A DNA stretch of 64,000 nucleotides, taken from the NCBI RefSeq assembly GCF_022829605.1, contig NZ_JAKSYD010000230.1, forward strand, positions 1 through 64,000, read 5' to 3'. The notes under the pieces are model-generated. The model did not search any database. It saw only the letters and a program-made list of their open reading frames with translations, and was not told where the DNA came from. The translations under genes were made by a program, and so were the position numbers. Source of the stretch: Methylobacterium sp. E-065 (GTDB lineage Bacteria > Pseudomonadota > Alphaproteobacteria > Rhizobiales > Beijerinckiaceae). Shown here in pieces: positions 1 through 9,285 of this stretch; the stretch's first letter is position 1; every line of letters begins with the position of its first letter.

Positions 1-140
1 CAATCGGCGTGAGGCTGATCGCGGGACGGGCGAGGTTGCGCGGCGTCTGAAACTGCGATCTGCTCTTGGATCCGCTGGGCATAGAGGTCTCGCGCCGCTT
101 CCCATTCCGGGGCGAGAGCGATCAGGTTGGCGTCGCCGGA

Positions 141-700
141 AAGACAACGACCGTCCCCACCACCCATCCGCACGCTGGGTCACGTAGGGCCGGAAGGCAG
201 AGCGCGGAAAGAAGACGGGTGAGCATGCTTTGAGCGTCCTGTGCTTCTGGCAAGTGCCAAGCTTATACCAATCGACGGTGAGGCTGACTCACGGGGTATC
301 GTTGCGGCTCTGGATCTGATTCGATTAGGCGAACCGGAGGGTTTGCGATGTCATCTGCGGTGCGGCTGCGGTAGGACTTCACGGCCGACGATCTGCGGCG
401 GCACGCCAAGGTCAGCCGGGATGCGGGCCAGGGCCGTCGTCTCCTGGCTCTGGCTGAGATCTACGACGGCGGCAGCCGCACCGCAGATGACATGGCAAAC
501 CCTCCGGTTCACCTCATCGAATCAGATCCAGAGCCGCAACGATACCCCGTGAGTCAGCCTCACCGTCGATTGGTATAAGCTTGGCACTTGGCAGAAGCCC
601 AGGACGCTCAAAGCATGCTCACCCGTCTTCTTTCCGCGCTCTGCCTTCAGGCCCTGCGTTCGCCAGCCTGCGGATGGGTGGTGCGGACGGTCGTTGTCTT
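141..700. repeat. Large inverted repeat made of two facing IS630-type element heads
   Basis: Bases 141-360 and 481-700 are reverse complements with no gaps; by eye about 12 mismatches in 220 positions. The 120-base loop holds the start of an IS630-type transposase, and the right arm ends in the reverse complement of the same start codon region. The most likely origin is two IS copies meeting head to head with loss of both bodies. The outer 60 bases of each arm are more diverged than the inner 160. The first 30 bases of the window also resemble the arm sequence around 268-300, so a third end may lie at the window edge. Confidence 0.85.
348..490 (+). pseudogene. IS630-family transposase, N-terminal remnant
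   Basis: From ATG 348 the frame reads MSSAVRLR, then an in-frame TAG at 372-374, then DFTADDLRRHAKVSRDAGQG and LLALAEIYDGGSRT. That is the usual helix-turn-helix start of IS630-family transposases. After about 45 codons the frame runs into the inverted copy of its own start. No DDE catalytic part is present. Both the stop and the truncation make it inactive. Confidence 0.75.
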
Positions 701-797
701 GGCGTCGCGGGAGGCATCACCGCGCGGCAGGGCGGCGCGCGGCGGCGCTGGCGAGATGGCCCCAGTCCGGTAGCCGACAGGCCGGCCGGAGCGTGGT

Positions 798-2177
798 TCA
801 GGCCGCGCGGGCGAGATCACCCTCGATGGCGGCGAGCGCCCGCTCCAGCGCTCCGAAGCAGGCGGGATCGAACGCCGCACCGAGGTCAGCGCGCATGATG
901 CCAAGCGCCTTCTCCAGCGACATCGCTGCGCGGTAAGGCCGGTCTGCGGTCAGCGCGTCGAAGACATCGGCGACAGAAACGATGCGGGTCTCGGGTGCGA
1001 TCGCGCCGCCGCTTATCCCGCGGGGATAGCCCCTGCCGTCCAGCCGCTCATGGTGACCACCACCGATGCTGGCCATTTCGTGGAAGACCGCGACCCGCGC
1101 CAGGATCGTCTCGGACAGAGATGCGTGGTTGCGCATATCGCGCCACTCCGCCTCGTCCAGCTTGCCGTTCTTGTCGAGGATCGCGTTCGAGACCCCGAGC
1201 TTGCCGACATCGTGGAGGAGCGCGGCCCGCTTGAGCCACCGGCGTCGTTCCGGCGGGTAACCGAGTTCGGCCGCGATCATGTCGGCGTAGACCGCGACGC
1301 GCTCGGAGTGGCCAGAGGTGAACGGACTCTTGGCATCGATGATTTGTGCGAAGGCACGGGCAATGTCGTCGAGGTAATCCTCGTCCACCACGATCGGGCT
1401 GGTCGGCGCCAAGGCGAACACCGCCGCCTCGACCTCGGCCGAGGCCAGGGTGTCCCAGAACCCGGGTTCGGAAGCGATTGCCTCGAAACAGGCGACGACC
1501 TGAGGATCGAACCATGTGCCCGAGCGCGCCCGCACCTCGGCGATCGCGGCCGCCGGGCCGGCTGCGGTGTGGAACACATCCACCACCTGGGCGAGAAGCG
1601 CCACGCGGGCGTAGAGCGGGATCGCGGAGCCGGCGAGACGGTCTGGCCGCCCGCTGCCGTTCCAATGTTCGTCAAGGGCGTGGATGGCTTCGCAGACGCT
1701 CGCCGGGAATCGAAGCTGACGGGCGATCTGCGCGCCGCGCTGGCAGCGGGTCTGGATGAGGTCGTCGGCGATCGTCCCGCCGTTCTGCAGGATGTTGAGC
1801 ACGGCCCGGAAGCGTTCAGCGAGGCCTGCCTTCAGACCGGTGTGAGAAAACACGAAGCCGAGCACCTTGGGCAGGCTATCGCTCACCGTCTTGAAGTCAC
1901 GCTTGAAGCTGAGATCATCGGAGAGATAAAGTTCACAGATGCGCGCGGCGTTGCTGGAACACCCGAGATCTTTCAACATCACCGTGTGATAGAGTTCCCA
2001 GAGCTGTAGGTCCGGCAGGCCCAGCTCTCGGCCGATGTGAAATCCAATCCACGTCGCGCGCACACAATGGCCGACGGGCTGCCCTTCCGTGAGATCGAGG
2101 GCATGGCTCAGGGCGCCAAGAACTTCCGAGAGCTGGATCGTCCTGGCTTCGACCGCGCTACCCGATACGATCCGCAT
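798..2177 (-). CDS. HD-GYP domain protein, probable cyclic di-GMP phosphodiesterase
   Basis: 459 residues with no visible signal or membrane segment, so probably cytoplasmic. The C-terminal half carries a full HD-GYP domain: LLHDVGKLG near residue 322 gives the HD metal ligands, and HHERLDGRGYPRG near 376-388 is the GYP signature. The N-terminal half looks like a second, degenerate HD domain: HWNGSGRPDRL aligns with the GYP stretch but lacks the consensus. Such proteins usually hydrolyse c-di-GMP to pGpG or GMP. The paired degenerate domain could be sensory or structural. The upstream side on this strand is non-coding; no partner gene is coupled to it. The family call is secure, the substrate inferred. 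Confidence 0.88.
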   Translation of the reverse strand: MRIVSGSAVEARTIQLSEVLGALSHALDLTEGQPVGHCVRATWIGFHIGRELGLPDLQLWELYHTVMLKDLGCSSNAARICELYLSDDLSFKRDFKTVSDSLPKVLGFVFSHTGLKAGLAERFRAVLNILQNGGTIADDLIQTRCQRGAQIARQLRFPASVCEAIHALDEHWNGSGRPDRLAGSAIPLYARVALLAQVVDVFHTAAGPAAAIAEVRARSGTWFDPQVVACFEAIASEPGFWDTLASAEVEAAVFALAPTSPIVVDEDYLDDIARAFAQIIDAKSPFTSGHSERVAVYADMIAAELGYPPERRRWLKRAALLHDVGKLGVSNAILDKNGKLDEAEWRDMRNHASLSETILARVAVFHEMASIGGGHHERLDGRGYPRGISGGAIAPETRIVSVADVFDALTADRPYRAAMSLEKALGIMRADLGAAFDPACFGALERALAAIEGDLARAA

Positions 2178-2518
2178 CGTTTTGGTCCAGTCTTACGTCT
2201 TATAGGCTTCTACAGGGGCAGATAATACCAGCAGAGCCTCACCAAAACGTTGCGCCAAGTCCTGTCGTGTTCGTCTGAAACGCGCGCCACGACGCGGCTG
2301 CGTGGGCATTGGCCTTGGGCTTTCTTCGGAATAAGGCGTTCGACGCGGTCGATGCGTCCCGTCGTGGCTTGGCGTGATGCTCTATTGATGTCGGCTTTGA
2401 TGCCTCGGCCACCTCGAGTAAGCCGGCAGAATACACCAGACACAGAGCGACGCCTGCACCGGCTGCCTGTTTTCAGGTCCGAGTAACCCGCGATCGACGC
2501 GGACCGCGACGCTGAGCC
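2178..2518. other. Intergenic region without a recognised gene
   Basis: It lies between the starts and stops of two minus-strand genes. Short open frames exist on both strands but none has a good ribosome site or a recognisable family. It should contain the promoter of the HD-GYP gene near 2178-2240. Confidence 0.5.
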
Positions 2519-2956
2519 TCAGGCCGCAACCAGCAATGCCGCGCCGGCGACACCGGACAAGACCAGCCGCAGCCGCCCGAGCCAGAGCGGCACGAGGCCG
2601 CGGCGGTGCAGATCCTGGTCGATCAGGCCCCAGGCGAGCACGAGGACGCCGAGGATGCGCAGGTCCCAGGGTGCCGGCGCCGCCATCGCGGCCCAAGCCA
2701 CCAGCGACGGGATGATCGCCACGAGATAATCGGCATTGCCGGCATTGCGCGCAGCGGCGGCGCCCCACCGGATGCCGCCGAGAAACGAGGCGATCACCGC
2801 CCCATAGGCCGACAGAATGGTGCGCGGCGCCAAACCGAGGCTGCTCAGGCCGCCGTCGCTGCCCGAGACCGCCAGGGCCGCAAATCCCAGGAACGGAATG
2901 AGACCCGCCACGCCGAGTACGACGGCGCCGATCGGGACGGTGTTCCGGCTCGCCAT
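2519..2956 (-). CDS. DUF3429 family membrane protein
   Basis: 145 residues from the ATG at 2956, chosen because GGGAGG sits five bases before it; open sequence continues upstream but without such a site. It has about five hydrophobic segments, including IGAVVLGVAGLIPFLGFAAL and TILSAYGAVIASFLGGIRWG. The GAVIASFLGGIRWG stretch is typical of the DUF3429 inner-membrane family, whose function is unknown. It stands alone between two larger genes. No regulation is visible. Confidence in the family is good, in function nil. Confidence 0.8.
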   Translation of the reverse strand: MASRNTVPIGAVVLGVAGLIPFLGFAALAVSGSDGGLSSLGLAPRTILSAYGAVIASFLGGIRWGAAAARNAGNADYLVAIIPSLVAWAAMAAPAPWDLRILGVLVLAWGLIDQDLHRRGLVPLWLGRLRLVLSGVAGAALLVAA

Positions 2957-3095
2957 CCATCCTCCCAGCAGCGGCATGGGCTGGCGACCTACGCGTTCCA
3001 ACCGCGGTCCGACGCCGCCCCGGTCGGAGCGTTCCTGCATCGCGGGAGCGCGGTCAAGCTCGGATTGTCCGAGGCCGCGCTCCGGCAAATCTGCG

Positions 3096-6000
3096 CTAGG
3101 ACCGCTTCGGAGCAGCCGTCAACGCGACGGAACTGGGTGCAGGAGCGCCGAGCAGTGACATCGGGGCGGTGGCACTTGTTTTGGCGCTCGGCGGCTCGTT
3201 GACGGCCGCGTCAATCTTTCGCGGCTTGAACGATGCTGCGAGGGACTTCGCGCTGGCGAGTTCGGCGGTGCTCAGCTTGTTGGCCACGTCGTCGCGCTTC
3301 TTGGCCGCGTCCTCGTCGCCCTGGGAGGCGGCGGCGGCGAACCACGCGTAGGATTGCACCAGATCCTGCGTCAAGCCCATGCCGCGGGCGTACAGGACGC
3401 CAAGGTTGTACTGGCTGTCGCGGACACCATACTCGGCACCCTGACGGAACCAGGAGGCCGCGGAGGCGAAATCCGGCTTCCCGTTGGCGGCCGGGTTCTC
3501 GGCGAAGATCACCGCGAGATTGTGCATCGACCGGGCGTGGCCCTGTTCGGCGGCGCGGCCGTACCAGAGCTTGGCCTTGTCGAGGTCGCGGACCACGCCG
3601 GCGCCCTTCTCGTACTGGCCGGCGATCTTGTATTGCGCCGGCGCGTAGCCCGCCGCGGCCAGCTTCTCGAAGAGCTTGGCGGCCACCGCGAGGTCGCGGA
3701 GCATGCCGCGGCCATCGGCCTCCCGGGTGGCAAGATCCCAGACCGCCGAGCCGTCGCCTTCAAGGGCGGCCGTCTTCACTTTGGCGAGCCCCGGCGGCAC
3801 GCCGCCGAGTTCAGCCTGCAGGGTGTTCATCCCCGAAACCTGCGGCAGGGTGGTTTTCGCGGCGGTCGCACGCGCCTCGGCGGGAACCGGGTTCGGAAGG
3901 GCCTGGGTGGTCGTCGGATCGGTCACGGGCGGCTTGGCTCCCGGAGCATCCTTCCAGGCTTCGGCTCCGGCCACCTTGGTGGCCTCCTTCGGGACGTCCT
4001 TCGACGCTTCCTTGACGACGGTGCCGGTCTCGGATCCTGCCGCGGCCTTCGCAGTGTCGCCGGCTGCCTCGCTGGCAACGGGGCCGGCCTGGCTCGCGGC
4101 GACGACCGGGCGGGGCTCGTCCGGGGCGCGCAGTTTGACCGCCTGAAGGGCTCCGAGCGCCAAGACGATCGCGGCGAGCCCGAGCAGCAGCGGCCGACGC
4201 CGACGGTCGATCTCGCTCCGCAACCGGCCGAGGCGGCCCGGCTCGCCCACCGCCTGCGCTGTCGCGAGCTTCGCGGCGCGGGTCTCCCGGCGGTCGATCG
4301 GCGCCTCGGCGGCCAGTTCCGCCTGCGCGGCCTGGGCGGCGCGGCGCGCGGCCGCGATGAAGCTGGTCTTGATATCGCTATCCGACCCGGGTTCGGCATT
4401 CAGCCTGACGCGGGCCGATTCGGTCGGCAAAGCCTTGGCCGACCGGCGGCTCGCCGAATCGCGGCCCCCGCGGGGCGCCCGGATCGGCCGCCCGCTACCC
4501 GGCTCGAGAAGGTCGTCGGCGATCAGCGGGGTCTCGGCCCCGGCCATCCGGACGGCCGGGTTCAGATCCGCGGCGGCAAGCGCCACCTCCGGGCTCGTCG
4601 AGGACATCAGGCGATCGTCGAGGGACGGAACCCGCGACTCCGCCGTCTCGGTGGGGCCGAGCCGGACGAGAAGGCGTTCGAGGGCCGTCTGGACACCTTC
4701 CAGTGTAGCACCCAGACGCGCGTCTGAAGCCGCCTGCCGCGCCTGCATGTCGGCGAGGCTCGCGCGCAGAAGGCCGATCTCGCCCGAATCCGCGGCGATT
4801 GCCGAACCGCTCAGGGTCTGCGCGACCGCGTTGCGGGCGGCGCGTTCGACCACGGCCTCGCTCGGGGCCGCGTCCCTGAGGGCGGCCACCTGTGCCAGCA
4901 GATCGCCCATCGTGCGCTCGAGCCCGGCCAGGGCCGGATCGCCGCCCTTGGGCGCATCCAGCCGGTCGGCCAGGGTCATGACCTGCTTCTCGAGGGCGTC
5001 GAGGCCCTCGTGCTCACCGGCTTCGTCCACCTTCTCGGCCAGCGTGTGGAGCATCGCCTGGATGGAGGCCATCTCGCTGGGCTCGGCATGAACGACCGCG
5101 CTGACCGGCTCCGCATGGTCCTGCAGCGCGCAGAGGTGATCGACCTTCTCGGCCAGCGTCTGGATCTGCTCGGCAAGCGCCGCGGGCGCGGCGATCTTCA
5201 CGTCGCCGCGGATTTCTTCCAGCAGCGGGCGCAGATCCGGGCCGGCGCCGACGCGTTGCAGCTGCACCACCTGGGCACTGACGACCTGAAGGCTGTTCGC
5301 CAGGCTCTGGATCCGCTCCGGATCGGCCAGCGTGCTGATCAGCTGCCGGATCTCGTCGAGTTCCGTGAGCAGCCCGGCCAGCGTCTGACCCTCGGGGTCC
5401 GTCGGACCGGCCGCCGCGACATCGTCGAGACGCGCGGCCAAGCGGCGGACATCCTCCGCTACGCGGGCGTGGACATGTTCGGCAACCTCGTCGGCCAGGC
5501 GCTCGACCTGATGCCGGATCTCGGCGATCGGTGTCGCGATCGCGCTGAGATCGGTACCAACTTGGGCACGCTCCAGGCCGCTCGTCAGGGCGGCCACGGC
5601 CTGTTCCAAAGCACCGAGATCGCGGCTCGTGGCCAGCCGATCGATGGCTTGGCGCAGGCGGAGGGTTTCAACCTGAAGCTCCGCGAGGGCGACCGACGTC
5701 GCGGCGGCGTCCTCGGTGCGCGCCTCCAGGCGCCGGGCCAGATCCTGGCGCATGCTTGCGACCACACCGCCATCGGCGGCCAGCGGCGCGGCGTCGCCGG
5801 CAGGCTCCTGCGACAGCTCCCGCTGGCGCTGGCGGATGTCGAGGACTGCGCTGCGGATATCGGCGGGCGCCGGGCGCGCACGCCGGCCGGGCTGGCGCGT
5901 GGCGACCTGCTCGCCGAGCAGCGACATGCGGCGCTCGATATCCCCGAGCCGCTCGGTGACCTGCTGGACCGGGGCGGCCTGCAGGGCGCGCTCGATTCTG

Positions 6001-6428
6001 GCTTCGATCTCGGCCAGGCGCTGCGCCTCGGCGATCTGTGCTTCGCGCCGGTCCGCATCCAGGGTCCGGTCGAGGCCGTCGAGACGGTTCATCAGAGCGG
6101 CAAAGCCCTCGCCGTAGGTCTCGGCGATGGGTGCCGGACGCTCGGGCGGTCGCGACTCGGTCGGAAGATCCCTCTGGCGGGCGCCGATCTGGTCGATGCC
6201 TGTTTCGGTGCGGACCGCAGCCTCCGGCCGGTTGACGGGCCGATCGAGCTGCTCGGCGCGGAAGCGGCGACGCTGATTGCGGTTGCCGGACAGACCGGGC
6301 TGCGGTTGCGGAACGACCGAGGCGATCCAGGTCTCGAGCGGGACACCCGCCCGGGCGGCGACGTCGCGGGCGGCGTCGAGCACCTCGGGATCGAAACTGT
6401 CGAGCTGCGGCATCGCGGTGCGGGTCAT
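3096..6428 (-). CDS. Very long coiled-coil protein with one membrane span and C-terminal Sel1 repeats (PodJ-like layout)
   Basis: About 1110 residues from ATG 6428; a second ATG at 6413 is as likely, and neither has a strong ribosome site. Residues 1-740 are charged, alanine-rich and full of heptad-like LADRLD/LAEKVD stretches, so a long cytoplasmic coiled coil. One hydrophobic segment (LLLGLAAIVLALGALQAVKL) near 765-785 should cross the inner membrane. A Pro/Ala/Lys linker follows, then three or four Sel1-type helical repeats near 900-1050, such as AEQGHARSMHNLAVIF and YGVRDSQYNLGVLYARGMG. This order matches polar organising proteins of the PodJ type in alphaproteobacteria. A role in polarity, division or exopolysaccharide placement is inferred from architecture only. 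Confidence 0.8.
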   Translation of the reverse strand: MTRTAMPQLDSFDPEVLDAARDVAARAGVPLETWIASVVPQPQPGLSGNRNQRRRFRAEQLDRPVNRPEAAVRTETGIDQIGARQRDLPTESRPPERPAPIAETYGEGFAALMNRLDGLDRTLDADRREAQIAEAQRLAEIEARIERALQAAPVQQVTERLGDIERRMSLLGEQVATRQPGRRARPAPADIRSAVLDIRQRQRELSQEPAGDAAPLAADGGVVASMRQDLARRLEARTEDAAATSVALAELQVETLRLRQAIDRLATSRDLGALEQAVAALTSGLERAQVGTDLSAIATPIAEIRHQVERLADEVAEHVHARVAEDVRRLAARLDDVAAAGPTDPEGQTLAGLLTELDEIRQLISTLADPERIQSLANSLQVVSAQVVQLQRVGAGPDLRPLLEEIRGDVKIAAPAALAEQIQTLAEKVDHLCALQDHAEPVSAVVHAEPSEMASIQAMLHTLAEKVDEAGEHEGLDALEKQVMTLADRLDAPKGGDPALAGLERTMGDLLAQVAALRDAAPSEAVVERAARNAVAQTLSGSAIAADSGEIGLLRASLADMQARQAASDARLGATLEGVQTALERLLVRLGPTETAESRVPSLDDRLMSSTSPEVALAAADLNPAVRMAGAETPLIADDLLEPGSGRPIRAPRGGRDSASRRSAKALPTESARVRLNAEPGSDSDIKTSFIAAARRAAQAAQAELAAEAPIDRRETRAAKLATAQAVGEPGRLGRLRSEIDRRRRPLLLGLAAIVLALGALQAVKLRAPDEPRPVVAASQAGPVASEAAGDTAKAAAGSETGTVVKEASKDVPKEATKVAGAEAWKDAPGAKPPVTDPTTTQALPNPVPAEARATAAKTTLPQVSGMNTLQAELGGVPPGLAKVKTAALEGDGSAVWDLATREADGRGMLRDLAVAAKLFEKLAAAGYAPAQYKIAGQYEKGAGVVRDLDKAKLWYGRAAEQGHARSMHNLAVIFAENPAANGKPDFASAASWFRQGAEYGVRDSQYNLGVLYARGMGLTQDLVQSYAWFAAAASQGDEDAAKKRDDVANKLSTAELASAKSLAASFKPRKIDAAVNEPPSAKTSATAPMSLLGAPAPSSVALTAAPKRS

Positions 6429-6724
6429 CGGGGGCCTGTGGTCGGCAGCGTTCGTGGTCCAGCCCGTTGCGCGGCAGTTCCCCAAATGGGTATCCGCGGA
6501 TCACGCCCCGGGTCGTTCGAGTGTGATCATTAACTTTCTTGGTAAACACGAGGTTAAGGGTGTTCTGAGCCGGTAATCATCGCGGCGTTCAAGACGCCGC
6601 AGGTCGTGACGCGTGTCACCACGTGGCAGGACTGAGCCGTTGCTCCCGCGGTGGCCGGGCGGTTACATGCGCTGCTGAAAGCGGATCGCGCCGAGAGATC
6701 CGCGCAGACGGGGGAAGCCTCACG

Positions 6725-8512
6725 ATGCCGCAGTACCGTGCTCCGGTCGACGATACGCTGTTCCTGCTCTCCGACGTGCTGGGCTTCCACGCGCGGGCCA
6801 ATCTGGCGGGCTTCGCCGACGCATCGCCCGATGTCGTCGAAGCGGTCCTGCGCGAAGGTGGCAAGCTCGCCGAGGAGGTGCTTGCGCCGCTCAACCGGAC
6901 GGGCGATCTCGAGGGCTGCCGCCGGGAGGCCGATGGCCGCGTGCGCACGCCGACCGGCTTCAAGGCGGCCTACGACACCTATGCAAGCGGCGGCTGGATG
7001 GGCCTCTCCGTCCCCGAAGCGTTCGGCGGCCAGGGGCTGCCGCACACGCTCAACACGGCAATCCAGGAGTTCGCTTCGGGCGCGAATCTGGCGTTCGGCA
7101 TGTATCCGGGCCTGACGCAGGGCGCGATGGCAGCCCTGCTGGTGCACGGCACCGACGAACAGAAGGCAACGTACCTGCCCAAGATGGTCGAGGGCGCCTG
7201 GACCGGCACCATGAACCTGACCGAGCCGCATTGCGGCACGGATCTCGGCCTCCTGAAGACCAAGGCGGTGCCGAACGGTGACGGCTCCTACAGCCTCACC
7301 GGCACCAAGATCTTCATCTCGGCCGGCGAGCATGACCTGGCCGAGAACATCATCCACCTCGTCATCGCGCGAATCGAAGGCGCGCCCGCTGGCACCAAGG
7401 GCATCTCGCTGTTCGTGGTGCCGAAGTTCATCGTGAAGGCCGATGGATCGCTCGGCGCCCGCAACGGCGTGTCCTGCGGCTCCCTGGAGCACAAGATGGG
7501 CATCCACGGGAACGCCACCTGCGTCATGAACTACGACGGCGCGACCGGCTGGCTCGTCGGCCAGGAGAATCGCGGCCTCAACGCCATGTTCGTGATGATG
7601 AACGAGGCGCGGCTCGCCGTGGGCGTTCAGGGCCTCGGGCAGTCCGAGGTCGCCTACCAGAATGCCGCCGCCTACGCGCGGGACCGGCTCCAGGGCCGCG
7701 CGCTGACCGGCGCCAAGGCGCCCGAGAAGGCCGCCGATCCGATCATCGTGCACCCGGACGTGCGCCGGACCCTGCTGCAGATCCGTGCCTTCAACGAGGC
7801 GGCGCGCGCCCTGATGCTCTGGACCGCGCTCCAGGCCGACATCCTGCACCGCTCGGAGGATGCCCAGGAGCGGCAGGCGGCCGACGACTACCTCGGCCTG
7901 ATGACCCCGGTGGTGAAGGGCGTCTTCACCGATCGCGGCTTCGCCAACGCCGTCGAGGCCCAGCAGCTGTTGGGCGGGCACGGCTACATCGAGGAATGGG
8001 GCATGTCGCAGTTCGTGCGCGATGCCCGCATCGCCATGATCTACGAGGGCGCCAACGGCATCCAGGCCATGGACCTGATCGGCCGCAAGCTGCCGAAGGA
8101 CGGCGGCCGGGCGATGATGGCCTTCCTGGGCGAGGTCCAGGCCTTCGTGAAGGATCACGGCGAGGACCCCGCCATGGCGCCGTTCGTCAAGCCGCTCCAG
8201 GCCGGGCTGAACGATCTCCAGGGTGCCGTGATGTGGCTGATGCAGAACGCGTTCAGCAAGCCCGACAATGCCGGCGCCGGCGCGACCGACTTCATGCACC
8301 TCTTCGGGCTGGTTGCGCTCGGCTACATGTGGGGCCGGATCGCCAAGGCCGCGCTGATCAAGCAGGAAGTGGCGCCCTCCCCGCGCTGGGAATCGAAGCT
8401 CACGGGCGGAAGGTTCTTCATGGAGCGGATGCTGCCGGAGACGAGCCTGCGGCTGACGCGGATCAAGGCCGGCGCGGAGAGCACCATGGCGTTGGAGGCG
8501 GAGGCGTTCTGA
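6725..8512 (+). CDS. Acyl-CoA dehydrogenase, long form (DmdC-like)
   Basis: 595 residues from ATG 6725, preceded by GGGGGA. It has the extended N-terminal segment and extra C-terminal domain of the 590-600-residue class that includes 3-methylmercaptopropionyl-CoA dehydrogenase (DmdC). Visible landmarks are MNLTEPHCGTDLG in the FAD region, TGTKIFISAGEHD, and the catalytic glutamate in MIYEGANGIQ near residue 440. It should oxidise an acyl-CoA to the enoyl-CoA using FAD and pass electrons to ETF. Substrate cannot be read from sequence: DMSP-derived sulfur acids or ordinary fatty acyl-CoAs both fit. No DmdB or DmdD gene is adjacent. A GC-rich hairpin follows the stop. Confidence 0.9.
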   Translation: MPQYRAPVDDTLFLLSDVLGFHARANLAGFADASPDVVEAVLREGGKLAEEVLAPLNRTGDLEGCRREADGRVRTPTGFKAAYDTYASGGWMGLSVPEAFGGQGLPHTLNTAIQEFASGANLAFGMYPGLTQGAMAALLVHGTDEQKATYLPKMVEGAWTGTMNLTEPHCGTDLGLLKTKAVPNGDGSYSLTGTKIFISAGEHDLAENIIHLVIARIEGAPAGTKGISLFVVPKFIVKADGSLGARNGVSCGSLEHKMGIHGNATCVMNYDGATGWLVGQENRGLNAMFVMMNEARLAVGVQGLGQSEVAYQNAAAYARDRLQGRALTGAKAPEKAADPIIVHPDVRRTLLQIRAFNEAARALMLWTALQADILHRSEDAQERQAADDYLGLMTPVVKGVFTDRGFANAVEAQQLLGGHGYIEEWGMSQFVRDARIAMIYEGANGIQAMDLIGRKLPKDGGRAMMAFLGEVQAFVKDHGEDPAMAPFVKPLQAGLNDLQGAVMWLMQNAFSKPDNAGAGATDFMHLFGLVALGYMWGRIAKAALIKQEVAPSPRWESKLTGGRFFMERMLPETSLRLTRIKAGAESTMALEAEAF

Positions 8513-8913
8513 CGTTGACGTGCAGGCAATCGACAACGGCCTCGTTCCGGCTGCTGCATCCGGAACGAGGCACGCGTCGCGATTGGTGTCGCGATCGGTC
8601 CGGTCGTCGGTGTCGATGCGCCGACCACGCATATTAGACCGAGTTCGGCGTGCGATCCGAGGCGGACCAGCTGGATCGTCGCGGTATCGGCAAGACGGTA
8701 GATCAGAACGAGATCCGGCCTGATGTGGCAGTCCCGATGGTCATGCCAATCTCCGATCAGGGCATGGTCCCGGTGCCGCACTTCGAGGGGCAGGTCGCAC
8801 GCCAAGCGTTCCAAAACGGCCGCGAGGTCGCCGGATAGCGTTGCGCGGTGGCGCCCCTTCAGCTCTCGTTTGACATCGCGCTTGAACTGGCCGGTGTGCT
8901 CAATCGTACGCAT
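8323..8913 (-). CDS. YafQ/RelE-family mRNA interferase toxin with an abnormal 3' extension
   Basis: The first 92 residues (to about 8638) match the usual YafQ length and pattern: MRTIEHTGQFKRDVKR, then HALIGDWHDHRDCHIRPDLV, then LIYRLADT and LVRLGSHAEL at the end. YafQ toxins cleave mRNA on the ribosome. The frame does not stop where family members do but runs on about 104 more codons, through a terminator hairpin and into the 3' end of the opposing dehydrogenase gene. A lost stop or small indel near 8635 is the simplest reading. The toxin ATG (8913) overlaps the end of the antitoxin in the restored frame, as in relBE operons. The core fold is clear; activity is uncertain. Confidence 0.7.
   Translation of the reverse strand: MRTIEHTGQFKRDVKRELKGRHRATLSGDLAAVLERLACDLPLEVRHRDHALIGDWHDHRDCHIRPDLVLIYRLADTATIQLVRLGSHAELGLICVVGASTPTTGPIATPIATRASFRMQQPERGRCRLPARQRQNASASNAMVLSAPALIRVSRRLVSGSIRSMKNLPPVSFDSQRGEGATSCLISAALAIRPHM
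8539..8571 (+). terminator. Rho-independent-type hairpin after the acyl-CoA dehydrogenase gene
   Basis: Perfect 12-bp arms GCCTCGTTCCGG (8539-8550) and CCGGAACGAGGC (8560-8571) around a 9-base loop. There is no T run, which is common in high-GC alphaproteobacteria. It lies 26 bases after the dehydrogenase stop and inside the questionable 3' extension of the facing toxin frame. Confidence 0.75.
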
Positions 8914-9189
8914 CGAGGGCGGCCATCAGCGAGGCCACGTCGTCGAAACGCGGCAGCCCCCCCCTCGCCGTGCTTCACGCATCGCGGCGATTGTCGTTTC
9001 ATTCGGCGCGAGTGGTTCGAACGGCAGCGCCTTCTCGCGGGCGACCCGCGTCAGCAGCAGCCGTACGGCATCGGACACCGTGAGACCCAGGCCGGCCAGA
9101 ACGACGGCAGCCTCTTCCTGCGTGACGGGATCAAGGTCGGTCTCGATCACGGCTTCGGCATCGTGACAGCCTCCGGACGCGTAGCCCAC
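8900..9189 (-). pseudogene. RelB/DinJ-family antitoxin, frame disrupted
   Basis: The middle reads as a RelB-like ribbon-helix-helix protein (DPVTQEEAAVVLAGLGLTVS, then DAVRLLLTRVAREKALPFE). In the readable frame it ends abnormally. After a run of eight G on this strand (8957-8964) the expected ending GLPRFDDVASLMAALDAYD is in another frame, which stops at 8900-8902 and overlaps the toxin start by 14 bases. A best start, ATG 9161 with GGAGG eight bases before it, is also out of frame with the middle. Two small indels are therefore needed to restore one protein. Either the antitoxin is broken, the G run slips, or the assembly has errors here. Confidence 0.65.
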
Positions 9190-9285
9190 TATAACGCTGC
9201 GATTGCCCGGAAACCATAAGACCGAGGCGGCATGTCTCCGCAGCCGCGCGTCCGGCAGGCCCGTTCACAGGATTCGATGGCGTGC

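Noticed and set aside
6554..8632. A 692-codon minus-strand frame opposite the acyl-CoA dehydrogenase
   Set aside because: The plus-strand protein has full family motifs; the antisense one has none.
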